From contig DUGS01000121.1 of assembly GCA_013331265.1 (NCBI GenBank), forward strand, positions 6,291-19,313: a stretch of 13,023 nt of DNA, written 5' to 3'. A program made the translations under genes and the position numbers. This DNA comes from Methanosarcina sp. GTDB taxonomy: Archaea; Halobacteriota; Methanosarcinia; Methanosarcinales; Methanosarcinaceae. The notes beneath the pieces were generated by a model. It searched no databases, was not told where the DNA came from, and saw only the letters and a list, made by a program, of their open reading frames with translations. How positions within the stretch are numbered: the first letter of the stretch is position 1; each line of letters opens with the position of its first letter. Shown here piece by piece: positions 1-6,690 of this stretch.

Positions 1-44
1 TCTACAGTTTCCACTAAATTAGTGTTATTAACTTAATTTATTCG

Positions 45-81
45 TGATATTATATATATTTATCTATTTTTTAATGAGGTG
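45..81 (+). promoter_or_regulatory. Promoter and ribosome binding site of the first secreted protein gene
   Basis: A TATA-rich run (tatatatatt) lies at 51-60 and a Shine-Dalgarno-like gaggtg at 76-81, six bases before the ATG at 88. The TATA box is only about 30 bases from the start codon, so the leader would be very short. Archaeal TATA boxes sit about 25 bases before the transcript start. The assignment is by pattern only. Confidence 0.5.
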
Positions 82-87
82 TAACAA

Positions 88-552
88 ATGAGAAAATTAA
101 TTGGAATATTGATAGCACTGCTTGTCGCGTGTGCTTTCGCGGGAACAGCATCGGCTGATAATGCAGTGGCTTCTTCTAATGCATACGCGGACGGTGACTT
201 CGGAGTGTCTACATTTGCTGATGCAGGCTCAGACGGACAGTATGCGGGCTCATATTCCGGGGCAGTCGCCTCAGGAAATGCCTGGTCTGAAACATATGCT
301 GGCGCCGCCGACGATAACCGTATAGCCCTAACTGGCGGATATGCAGCGGGGACTGATTTCAGCGAATCAAGTTCCGGAGCAGGTGTAGGTCCTGATTCCG
401 CCGGAGCAGGATCCGGATCTTACGCTGAAGGAGACAGCGTGTATGCTTCCGCCGGCTCGTTTGGCTATGGGGAAGGCGGAGCAACCTCCTCCTCCGAGGC
501 AAGTGCCGGCAGTGGGACTGCAGAAGCGTCATCAGAAGTGACAGTAGGGTAA
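88..552 (+). CDS. Secreted Ser/Ala/Gly-rich low-complexity protein (154 aa), copy 1
   Basis: I do not recognise a named family. Residues 1-23 form a classical Sec signal peptide (Lys-rich start, hydrophobic core, cleavage after the ASA at 21-23). The mature part is nearly all Ser, Ala, Gly, Asp, Tyr and Glu, with few Lys or Arg, no Cys and short recurring pieces such as YADGDFG, GSGSYAEGD and YASAGSFGYGEG. It should be an acidic, probably extended, exported or surface-layer-associated protein. The ATG at 88 is supported by the gaggtg at 76-81 and by the signal peptide starting immediately. A second gene of identical length and style follows at 714, and both have a similar hairpin behind the stop, so they appear to be a tandem duplication. 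The GC-rich codons (gcc, ggc, tcc) contrast with the AT-rich flanks. Function unknown; a structural or adhesive role is only a guess. Confidence 0.8.
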   Translation: MRKLIGILIALLVACAFAGTASADNAVASSNAYADGDFGVSTFADAGSDGQYAGSYSGAVASGNAWSETYAGAADDNRIALTGGYAAGTDFSESSSGAGVGPDSAGAGSGSYAEGDSVYASAGSFGYGEGGATSSSEASAGSGTAEASSEVTVG

Positions 553-583
553 GGGCAATTTAAACAAAATGAATTAAAAATAA

Positions 584-604
584 GGGGAGACAAAAAGTCT
601 CCCC
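584..604 (+). terminator. Perfect 8-bp hairpin after secreted protein copy 1
   Basis: ggggagac (584-591) and gtctcccc (597-604) pair perfectly around an AAAAA loop, about 30 bases after the stop of copy 1. There is no following T tract. It may be a 3'-end stabilising or processing hairpin rather than a bacterial-type terminator. The same motif, degraded, follows copy 2 at 1187-1207. Confidence 0.6.
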
Positions 605-713
605 AACCAAATCTTCAGTTGAGGACATAAAAATCTTATGGGGGTATTGGCATATTTTATCGTCCCCCTGCTATTTGGAATGATAAGAAACAAAAAAATA
701 ATGGGGTGCAGGA
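605..713 (+). promoter_or_regulatory. Spacer and likely promoter between the two secreted protein genes
   Basis: This stretch carries an AT-rich TATA-like run (catattttat) near 648-657 and a Shine-Dalgarno ggggtg at 703-708, five bases before the ATG at 714. A ggggg/ccccc pair (about 638-668) could form a weak hairpin. An overlapping frame from 638 encodes a short hydrophobic stretch, but it then runs through copy 2 in a different frame, so I do not call it a gene. Confidence 0.4.
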
Positions 714-1178
714 ATGAAAAGATTTTTTATGCTAATGACGGCATTTCTGATGCTTTTATGCATCTGCGGGTCCGCTTCGGCCCAGGATTCAAGTGCCGAC
801 GCCGGAGCGCATGCTTACGGATCGTTCGTAAAGACGGGAACGTCCGCATTTTCAGACGGATATACGGGTAGGGCAATCGCGGAAGCGAGCTCGGCCGGTG
901 ACGATTCATATTCAACGACTTCGGCCAATGCCGAAAGCGGAGACAACAGTGCCAGTTCCGAAGCTTCTGCCAGCGGAGATCAGACAGAAACTTATTCTTA
1001 CGCCTATGCGGACGAATACGCTTCGGCAACGGTCTCCAGCGCCAATGCTTGGGGGAATGACGGAGCATCAGCTTCTGCCTCGTCTACGTCGAGCGGAACT
1101 CATACGACCAGCGCCTCAGGAGCCGTCGCCACACCTATGAGTGCAACGGCAGTATCTGTATCTTCCAGCCATTCATAA
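714..1178 (+). CDS. Secreted Ser/Ala-rich low-complexity protein (154 aa), copy 2
   Basis: This is a second exported low-complexity protein, exactly as long as copy 1 (154 aa). Residues 1-23 are a Sec signal peptide with cleavage expected after ASA, leaving Q24 as first residue. The mature chain is dominated by Ser and Ala with Thr, Gly, Asp and Tyr. Pieces such as SYAYADEYASA and ASASASSTSSGT recur, and the central SSANAW resembles the SGNAW of copy 1. There is no Cys and almost no positive charge after residue 40. The ATG at 714 is fixed by the ggggtg five bases upstream and the signal peptide. The conserved length, export signal and 3' hairpin point to tandem duplication followed by divergence of the low-complexity body. 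Function not recognised; a surface or matrix component is an inference. Confidence 0.8.
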   Translation: MKRFFMLMTAFLMLLCICGSASAQDSSADAGAHAYGSFVKTGTSAFSDGYTGRAIAEASSAGDDSYSTTSANAESGDNSASSEASASGDQTETYSYAYADEYASATVSSANAWGNDGASASASSTSSGTHTTSASGAVATPMSATAVSVSSSHS

Positions 1179-1186
1179 AAATAAGG

Positions 1187-1207
1187 GGGAGACAAAAAAC
1201 GCCTCCC
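1187..1207 (+). terminator. Degenerate copy of the 3' hairpin, after secreted protein copy 2
   Basis: gggagac (1187-1193) can pair with gcctccc (1201-1207) with one A-C mismatch around an AAAAAAC loop, starting nine bases after the stop. The context (aaaataagggg, agacaaaaa) matches the hairpin at 584-604, so the duplicated unit includes the 3' untranslated part. Confidence 0.5.
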
Positions 1208-1224
1208 TCGACATTTTTTCCTTC

Positions 1225-1250
1225 AGGTGGACGGAAGAGGTGGACGGAAG
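1225..1250 (+). repeat. 13-bp tandem direct repeat
   Basis: aggtggacggaag occurs twice without a gap (1225-1237 and 1238-1250). It lies just downstream of the copy 2 hairpin. The corresponding place after copy 1 (cttcagttgaggac, near 613) resembles one unit, so the repeat may be a local expansion of the duplicated 3' flank. No function is apparent. Confidence 0.55.
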
Positions 1251-1360
1251 ATATGTAGGAGTGATAGCCACCTCCATACCAAAGGAGGGGGCGGCGTAAG
1301 CGTCCAAGCCTCTGCGCACATCAGTAGTGAGCCATAAACGGCATTAACTACCATAGCCAT
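1251..1360. other. Non-coding stretch between secreted gene copy 2 and the transposase relic
   Basis: I see no intact gene. A short open frame near 1286-1336 reads like a Ser/Ala-containing tail ending in a stop (VSVQASAHISSEP), which could be the 3' scrap of another secreted or transposase gene. It is too short to assign. Confidence 0.3.
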
Positions 1361-1803
1361 CAGACCTGAAAATGCAGAAGAAATTTTAAAAAAAAGTTAA
1401 CAGAAGCAGTTCCAGAATATATTGGTCCAAATAAGCAATATATCATTGGTTTTCTAGATGAATCTTCACCACAAACAAAGGCAGATACGCAACGACTATG
1501 GCCATTTTAAAAAAACTTTGATAATAAAAAATACGGATTACATAAAAGCAGACGCATTCGTATTTTATTTTATCAACGGTAATAATTTCATCGATTTTAT
1601 GGAACTTCAAAAGTAGAAAATGTTTGTAAGTTCCTGGAATTATTGTGGAACATAATCAAAAGAAAAGAATAATTCTGATTCTAGATAATTCAAAGCTACA
1701 TCATGCTAACAAAACAGTAAGGAAAGCAAGAGAATTAAAAATAACACTTGTGTTCCTTCTTCCTTATTCACCAGATATAAATCCTATTGTTACCGAAACT
1801 TTC
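1361..1803 (+). pseudogene. Decayed IS630-family transposase fragment
   Basis: Several frames read together give the core of an IS630-type DDE transposase. The first piece reads RPENAEEILKKKL (from about 1364), then IIGFLDESSPQTKADTQRLW (about 1441-1500) with the first catalytic Asp in FLDE. The frame then stops after WPF. A second piece gives ADAFVFYFINGNNFIDF (about 1551-1600). After another frame change comes RIILILDNSKLHH (about 1668-1707), with the second catalytic Asp in LDN. Last is LPYSPDINPI (about 1759-1788), where the family's NPIE catalytic Glu is displaced (NPIVTE) and the frame stops at 1804. At least three frame breaks and a missing N-terminus and C-terminus make this dead. I found no terminal inverted repeats or TA duplication, so the original ends cannot be placed. 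Confidence 0.8.
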
Positions 1804-1843
1804 TGAAGCTGAAGTCACTCGTTCATTAAAAGAGATGGTAAGA

Positions 1844-2314
1844 ATGACCTGGAAAATAAAAAGTTTAATATTTGTACTGGTTTTGCTGTGTGTTCCAGCC
1901 GCTGCAATTACACTTTATAGTGAAGCCATAATACACGACAGGGAAGTTTCTGTGACCTCAAGATCTACAGGTCAAGCTCCAATACACGATTCAGTGACCT
2001 CAAGATCTACAAGTCAAGCCACAATACACAATGGAGACGTTTCTATGACCTCAAAATCCAGAACTGAGGCCACAGTAGCCAAGGGAGACATTTACACTAT
2101 CTTTCTAAAAGAGAGCCCATCTACAGACTATAAATGGACAGTGACTCATTCAAGCGGGCTTGAATTAATGTCTGACACGTTATGTTCTGACGGAAAGAGA
2201 GAACTTAAGTTTCGTGCAGTTCAGAAAGGAAGGCAGACAATACAAGCAGATTGCAGCAAATCCAGAGAAGAAAACCTAAATCTTACTTCAGAATTTGTAT
2301 TAAATGTGATTTAA
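1844..2314 (+). CDS. Secreted chagasin-like (I42 protease inhibitor fold) protein with internal repeats
   Basis: The protein starts MTWKIKSLIFVLVLLC, a signal peptide ending near AAA, and is predicted to be exported. Three repeat units follow (IHDREVSVTSRSTGQAP, IHDSVTSRSTSQAT, IHNGDVSMTSKSRTEAT), then a domain beginning KGDIYTIFLKESPSTDYKW. That domain resembles the chagasin/I42 family: the strand plus loop SPSTDYKW matches the NPTTGYxW loop that enters cysteine-protease active sites, and KRELKFRAVQKGRQTI matches the F-x-A-x-x-x-G-x-x-x-I strand. The RPW loop is not clear (SKSREE), so inhibition is uncertain. The open frame extends upstream to 1787, but that part lies inside the transposase relic, so I prefer the ATG at 1844 (or 1835), just before the signal peptide. 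The next gene begins 40 bases downstream and may be cotranscribed. Confidence 0.65.
   Translation: MTWKIKSLIFVLVLLCVPAAAITLYSEAIIHDREVSVTSRSTGQAPIHDSVTSRSTSQATIHNGDVSMTSKSRTEATVAKGDIYTIFLKESPSTDYKWTVTHSSGLELMSDTLCSDGKRELKFRAVQKGRQTIQADCSKSREENLNLTSEFVLNVI
1930..2073 (+). repeat. Three in-gene tandem repeats of about 51, 42 and 51 bp
   Basis: Units start with aatacac at 1930, 1981 and 2023, encoding 17, 14 and 17 residues each beginning IH(D/N) and containing (V/M)TS(R/K)S. Unit 2 lacks three codons after IHD. The next coding stretch (VAKGDIYTI) looks like a diverged fourth start, joining the repeats to the chagasin-like domain. Confidence 0.7.
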
Positions 2315-2354
2315 TGTCGGCTTAAATTGAATAATATGGGGGTTGGACTGGAAC

Positions 2355-2708
2355 ATGGGTATGCGGGTAAAGAAGATGCTTGCTATTTAGCTGTCAGTCT
2401 TTTCGGTATTATCATTGACTGCTGCAGTAGTTAGTATGAATTCCAATAGAAACTGGAATGAAAATTGGAACAACGGTTTCTATAATGAAAACAGAAATCG
2501 AAACATAGATAACTGGGATGGAAACTGGAACGATGGCTTCTATAATGGAAACGGGAGCCGAAACACAGTAAACTGGAATGATGGTTTCTATAACGGAAAC
2601 GGAAACAGAAACTTAGAAAACTGGAACGGAAACTGGAATGGAAACTGGAACGGAAACTGGAACGACGGTTTCTATCACAGAAATGGAAACAGAAATTGGG
2701 GTTACTGA
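2355..2708 (+). CDS. Secreted Asn/Trp/Gly repeat protein with an in-frame TAG in its signal peptide
   Basis: Reading from the ATG at 2355 gives MGMRVKKMLAI, then TAG at 2388-2390, then LSVFSVLSLTAAVVS followed by the repeat body. With the TAG read through, the first 27 or so residues form a convincing signal peptide. The body has four variants of the unit N-W-N-(D/N)-G-F-Y-N-G-N-G-x-R-N, ending NRNWGY and a TGA stop, 117 residues in all. gggggttgg at 2338-2346 is a plausible ribosome binding site about 10 bases upstream. Without read-through, only starts after the TAG remain (TTG 2415, ATG 2436), which would lose the basic N-terminus. TAG can encode pyrrolysine in Methanosarcina, but a simple nonsense mutation is equally possible. 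Function unknown; the repeats suggest a surface or carbohydrate-contact protein. Confidence 0.5.
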
Positions 2709-2888
2709 AAAGGAATCGAAACATGTACAAGGACGAAGGTACTTTAAGCTGAATACTGAACAGGATCGGAAACAGTGGTACATATGATGGCAAGAACAAT
2801 GGAGAAGGCGGCAGTATCTTAAGCGGAAACTTTCACCTGTTTTTTTCTTCAACCCTATATTCCCACATAAATATCAAGAATCCTTCAG

Positions 2889-3608
2889 TTAGCCGATTTT
2901 TGAGAGTATGGCATGGTACCTGTACTCATAATACATTGAATTCACGCACTCCATCTGAAAACCGTTTCTATGGGCAATTTTTTTAATAAGATGAGGGCTG
3001 TGTGAATATCCTATTATGTCACCAGGTTGGTTTTTCAAAAAAGCCAGTATCCTTCTTACGCAGCCGGTATATACTCTGACAAATATATTCAAGGATATGA
3101 AATTTTGTGAAAACCATCCGATTTTCCATAAGCAGTAAAGCTTTGGATCAATTATATCAAAAAATACTATTTTTCCTCCTTTATTCAGATGTCCGGATGC
3201 ATTGATAATAAAATTTTCTAACTGTTCAGGTGTAAAGTACTGGACAACTTCGGTTGCGGTTATTCTGTCAAACTTCAGGTTTAATTCGTCCCATATTGTT
3301 CTGTCGTCAGCGAGAATTAAATCTACGTTCCCATATTTATGCTGCAGGACTTTTTTTTCCGCTTCAAATAGCATAGATCTGGAAAAGTCAGCTCCTACAA
3401 CTCTTTCGTAGTTTGGTATATAGTATATAAGGAGTTCCCCTGCTCCACATCCAAAATCTAGGAGAGTTTTTCCTCCATTTAGATGGAATAATTTCTCGTT
3501 TGCCTCTTTAGCAAGAAATTCTTCAGTCGAAAACCTGTGTCCCCCATTCTTTTTGTCTGAAAAGTATTCTCTCCAGGAAAACTCTGATCTTTTAAATACT
3601 GACCCCAT
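2889..3608 (-). CDS. Class I SAM-dependent methyltransferase
   Basis: This 239-residue protein has a Rossmann-type methyltransferase core. Motif I is LLDFGCGAGE (residues 49-58), with the acidic ribose-binding D74 in VVGADFS. The adenine-region stretch ILADD is at 98-102, and the strand GGKIVFFDII (144-153) follows TATEVVQYF. The N-terminal WREYFSDKKNGGHRFSTEEF resembles small-molecule or glycolipid methyltransferases, but the substrate cannot be read from the sequence. Hydrophobic aromatic residues around 157-175 may contact a lipid or the membrane. The ATG at 3608 is used; an aggat lies eight bases upstream on this strand and a stronger GGAGGG further away. The gene stands alone, divergent from the dehydrogenase at 4076 and facing the accessory region. 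Confidence 0.85.
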   Translation of the reverse strand: MGSVFKRSEFSWREYFSDKKNGGHRFSTEEFLAKEANEKLFHLNGGKTLLDFGCGAGELLIYYIPNYERVVGADFSRSMLFEAEKKVLQHKYGNVDLILADDRTIWDELNLKFDRITATEVVQYFTPEQLENFIINASGHLNKGGKIVFFDIIDPKLYCLWKIGWFSQNFISLNIFVRVYTGCVRRILAFLKNQPGDIIGYSHSPHLIKKIAHRNGFQMECVNSMYYEYRYHAILSKIG

Positions 3609-4075
3609 GATACCATCCTGTTCTTTACCCTCCTTTCCTATTCTCTGGTAATTTCATAGAAATAATCGGGAAGTAAGGCTAAAGCTGGAAGTAACTATAA
3701 ATAATTACATTTTTTTAAGTTTATATTGATAAATGTATTTCATACTATTAATCTCATGGAATACTATATGTTTTTTGAAATAATTGTCCTTATGACAACT
3801 CCTGTTAACTCTGTCTTGAACTGTATCCTTCTCATCCGAGTGTCTTATCTACGTTCCTGATTCTGTAGAGTTGTCCGAAAACTCCCGAATGGGAAGGATC
3901 TTGCAGATTTCTTCAATAAACAAATATCTTTGAATGCCCGAGATAAATGAAATTAACTTGGCAGAAACTATAATAGAGTCCTGCAGTATATATTCCTTAA
4001 ATAACATAATCCTGAAATAATCTGAGATTCAAAGCACATGAACCTCAGAGAAAAAATTAGAGGAGAATATCGTTA
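3609..4075. promoter_or_regulatory. 467-bp divergent intergenic region
   Basis: This gap separates the methyltransferase (minus) from the dehydrogenase (plus). AT-rich TATA candidates are present for the minus gene (around 3690-3750) and for the plus gene (cagtatatattcc, about 3986-3998), which would give a leader of about 55 bases. The dehydrogenase ribosome binding site aggag is at 4061-4065. The middle (about 3780-3950) has no gene, repeat or strong hairpin that I can support. Confidence 0.4.
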
Positions 4076-5209
4076 ATGGAGGACATGTTCAAATTTGCAG
4101 ATGAACTCGGACCGTTTAAAATAATCCATGTTTACGAACCGTCCGTTGGCCTGAAAGCGGTACTTGTAGTTGACAATGTTGCACGGGGACCTGCCATTGG
4201 CGGGGTAAGAATAGCTCCTGATGTGAGTACTGAGGAATGTTTCAGGCTGGCAAGAGCCATGACCCTTAAGAATGCGGCTTCAGATCTGCCTTTTGGGGGC
4301 GGGAAGGTTGTCATATACGGAGACCCGAAAATGCCTCTGGAAAAGAAAAGTCAGCTGCTGCGTGCTCTTGCCAGCGCTCTCCGGTATACTGAGGAGTATA
4401 TCTTTGCCCCTGACATGGGCACGGATGAGGTATGTATGGCCTGCATAAAAGATGAGATCGGAAGGGTTGTAGGCCTGCCCTGCGATATGGGAGGTCTCCC
4501 TCTTGATGAGGTAGGTGCTACAGGATGGGGACTTTTCCATTCAACTGAAGTTGCACTGCAATACTGTGATTTGGAGCTGAAAGGAGCCCGTGTGGTAATT
4601 CAGGGCTTTGGGGCAGTTGGGAAACATGTTGCCCGTTTCCTTGCCCAGAAAGGAGCTGTCCTTGTGGGAGTTGCCGATTCCAGGGGTGCAGTTCATAACC
4701 CTGAAGGGCTTGATGTCGATGCCCTGATCAGGCTTAAGGATGAAGGAAAAAGTGTGCTTGACTATCCCTATGGTGAAAAACTCGGTCGTGATGCAATTGT
4801 CGCTGTTCCATGTGATGTCTGGATTCCGGCAGCACGCCCTGATGTAATTAACGAGAGTAATGTCCATCTTCTTAACACGAAACTGGTGGTTGAGGGGGCA
4901 AACATCCCTATCACAGAAGGGGCGGAGAAAATACTCTATGAGAAGGGGATTCTTTATGTGCCAGACTTCATTGCAAATGCAGGTGGAGTGATCTGTGCGG
5001 CTTCGGAGTATCAGGGGGTCACACTATGTACAGCCTTCGATTTAATTGAAGAAAAGGTTAGGAACAATACTGCACAGGTACTGGAGGCTGCAAAAACCAG
5101 AGGAATCCTGCCGAGGGAAGCTGCTGTTGAACTTGCCAAAGTAAGAGTCAAGAGGGCCATGAAATACAGGCGCTGGTCGATCTTTTCCTCCGCCCCGGGC
5201 TTTGTATAA
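4076..5209 (+). CDS. Glu/Leu/Phe/Val-family amino-acid dehydrogenase, leucine-dehydrogenase-like
   Basis: The family carries out NAD(P)-dependent reversible oxidative deamination of an amino acid to a 2-oxo acid. The 377 residues contain the catalytic set: K65 in AMTLKNA, K77 in GGGKVVI and D113 in APDMGTDE. The nucleotide fold GFGAVG is at 177-182, with D201 at the end of the second strand, which favours NAD. DFIANAGGVICAASEY (297-312) closes the active site. In glutamate dehydrogenases a Lys in GPxKGG and a Ser three residues after NAGGV hold the side-chain carboxylate. Here they are I41 (GPAIGG) and A308, as expected for a hydrophobic side chain. The length is close to leucine dehydrogenases (about 365) and shorter than glutamate dehydrogenases (about 420). 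Many pipelines would label it glutamate dehydrogenase. The start is supported by aggag at 4061-4065. Confidence 0.88.
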   Translation: MEDMFKFADELGPFKIIHVYEPSVGLKAVLVVDNVARGPAIGGVRIAPDVSTEECFRLARAMTLKNAASDLPFGGGKVVIYGDPKMPLEKKSQLLRALASALRYTEEYIFAPDMGTDEVCMACIKDEIGRVVGLPCDMGGLPLDEVGATGWGLFHSTEVALQYCDLELKGARVVIQGFGAVGKHVARFLAQKGAVLVGVADSRGAVHNPEGLDVDALIRLKDEGKSVLDYPYGEKLGRDAIVAVPCDVWIPAARPDVINESNVHLLNTKLVVEGANIPITEGAEKILYEKGILYVPDFIANAGGVICAASEYQGVTLCTAFDLIEEKVRNNTAQVLEAAKTRGILPREAAVELAKVRVKRAMKYRRWSIFSSAPGFV

Positions 5210-5236
5210 CCTTTGAGTTATTTCCCGGCCCATCCC

Positions 5237-5271
5237 TTTATTTTTTTTACTTTCGTTTATTATTTTTTTTT
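5237..5271 (+). terminator. T-tract terminator after the dehydrogenase
   Basis: Two runs of eight or more T (5241-5248 and 5263-5271) separated by a mixed stretch follow the stop at 5209. Oligo-T without a stable stem is the usual archaeal intrinsic terminator. On the minus strand the same bases are A-rich and would not terminate the facing gene. Confidence 0.65.
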
Positions 5272-5284
5272 CTGTAAATCATTT

Positions 5285-6661
5285 TTACTTCTGCCTGCCG
5301 TTTCCTCCACACAGAACTGCTGCCGCCCTTACTGCACTATCAGGAGAGAAAAAGATAGGCATCCCGGTTTTTGTAAATGCTGAAGCCATTTCCCGGCTGA
5401 ACTTTCCTCCAGAAGAAGTGATTAATACAGGTTTTCCGAAGCTGTCGGCAAAGTCTTTGATTTTCTCCACGACACTTTCGGTAAGAAGAGGCGGGCCCCA
5501 TATCAGGCTGACAATTGCAAGGTCATATTCTTCGGCAGGAGTTTCCTGCAGGGCAGCAACGTAGTGTTCATCCCGCACACTGCCTGTCAGGTCTACAGGG
5601 TTTCTTACGGAAGCAAAAGCCGGAAGTTTTTCCCTCAGTTTCCTTACTGCGGTTTCGGAAATTTCTGGAACCCTGAGCCCTGCCTCTTCACAGGCATCGG
5701 CAATGGAAATGCCTATACCTCCTCCGTCAGTTATTATCAGGACTCTTTTTCCTTTTACAGGGGAATACCTGTTCAGGACTTTGCAGGCGTCCTTCAGCTC
5801 TTCGTAACTGGCAACTTCTATTATGCCCGTTTTCCGAAAAGCTGCTTCATATGCTTCATACATCCCGCTGATAGCGCCTGTATGCGAGCTTGCTGCCCTT
5901 GCCCCTGGCTCCCTTTTTCCAACCTTTAGGGCTACAACAGGTTTCTTTTTTACACATTCAGAGGCAGCTTCAAGGAACTTCCGCCCGTTAGTTACGGATT
6001 CTATGTAAAGGGCAACTGCCTTTGTGGCTTCGTCACGTGCAAGGAATTCAAGGCAGTCGCTTTCGTCCACGTCCACTTTATTCCCGTAACTCACAACCCT
6101 TGCAACTCCCGCCCCTTCATTTGCCAGTTCATCCATAATCATAGCGGCAAAAGACCCGCTCTGTGTAAGTATGGAAACTCCATCCCTTACAGGCCTTTCT
6201 ATCTTTTCCCGCTCTATAAAAAATGTATCCACGTTTGATACAGTATCGTATATCCCGAGGCAATTGGGCCCCATAGCCCTGATGCCCTTCTCTATTAAAA
6301 GAGCCTTCAGTTCGTCTTCCATTTTCTTTCCGCCAGGTCCCGTTTCTCTAAAGCCGGAGCTCACAACTATGGCTCCTTTTATATTACTCACAGGCCCGTT
6401 CAGAATTTCGAGAACAGCTTTAGCCGGGACTGCAAAAATAGCAATATCAATTCTGTCTTCGATCTCTCCGAGAGACGAATAACATTTGAGCCCCTCAATC
6501 TCTCCGTAGCCAGGGTTTACAGGATAGATCTTTCCTTTAAAATTCATTTCCCGGAGGCTTCTCAGGATCGTATGAGAGAGTTTCTCAGGGTTTGGTGATG
6601 CCCCTATCAGGGCTATGCTCTCAGGCTTGAAGAAAAAGTCAATGCATTCTTCTGGACTCAT
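5285..6661 (-). CDS. ADP-forming acyl-CoA (acetyl-CoA) synthetase, alpha subunit
   Basis: The alpha subunit of NDP-forming acyl-CoA synthetase carries CoA and the phospho-histidine steps of acyl-CoA + ADP + Pi to acid + CoA + ATP, making ATP in archaeal acid production. The 458 residues match the alpha layout. A CoA-binding Rossmann domain begins SIALIGASPNP (15-25), followed by SSGFRETGPGG and GPNCLGIYD (131-139). The first CoA-ligase domain has TQSGSFAAM, and the swinging-loop His is H260 in SSHTGA. The second ligase domain has GGGIGIS and NPVDLTG. The ATP-grasp beta subunit is not fused and not adjacent, so it must be encoded elsewhere. The ATG at 6661 has a perfect GGAGG five bases upstream (6667-6671). 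It converges on the amino-acid dehydrogenase, which fits a shared role in 2-oxo-acid and acyl-CoA metabolism. Substrate range is unknown. Confidence 0.88.
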   Translation of the reverse strand: MSPEECIDFFFKPESIALIGASPNPEKLSHTILRSLREMNFKGKIYPVNPGYGEIEGLKCYSSLGEIEDRIDIAIFAVPAKAVLEILNGPVSNIKGAIVVSSGFRETGPGGKKMEDELKALLIEKGIRAMGPNCLGIYDTVSNVDTFFIEREKIERPVRDGVSILTQSGSFAAMIMDELANEGAGVARVVSYGNKVDVDESDCLEFLARDEATKAVALYIESVTNGRKFLEAASECVKKKPVVALKVGKREPGARAASSHTGAISGMYEAYEAAFRKTGIIEVASYEELKDACKVLNRYSPVKGKRVLIITDGGGIGISIADACEEAGLRVPEISETAVRKLREKLPAFASVRNPVDLTGSVRDEHYVAALQETPAEEYDLAIVSLIWGPPLLTESVVEKIKDFADSFGKPVLITSSGGKFSREMASAFTKTGMPIFFSPDSAVRAAAVLCGGNGRQK

Positions 6662-6690
6662 TGTTGCCTCCGATAGTACATGTCTGTGCA

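Noticed and set aside
638..871. Open frame with a short hydrophobic N-terminus (MGVLAYFIVPLLFGM)
   Set aside because: It overlaps the well-supported secreted protein at 714 in another frame, has no SD, and its second half is basic shadow sequence.
1787..1843. N-terminal extension of the chagasin-like protein from a TTG at 1787
   Set aside because: The start falls inside the transposase motif NPI and the extension precedes a complete signal peptide.
2450..2700. Regular repeats that might be a CRISPR array
   Set aside because: The period is short and variable, units have no unique spacers, and the repeats code in frame for NWN/GFYN motifs.
2431..2852. Two minus-strand open frames rich in Ser, Phe, Arg and Val
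   Set aside because: They are the antisense of the Asn/Trp/Gly repeats; the repetitive DNA keeps several frames open.
4076..5209. Plain glutamate dehydrogenase label
   Set aside because: The two side-chain carboxylate ligands are replaced by Ile and Ala, and the length fits leucine dehydrogenases better.
5564..6482. Plus-strand open frames opposite the acyl-CoA synthetase
   Set aside because: They are antisense shadows of a gene with clear family motifs and have no own SD or recognisable product.
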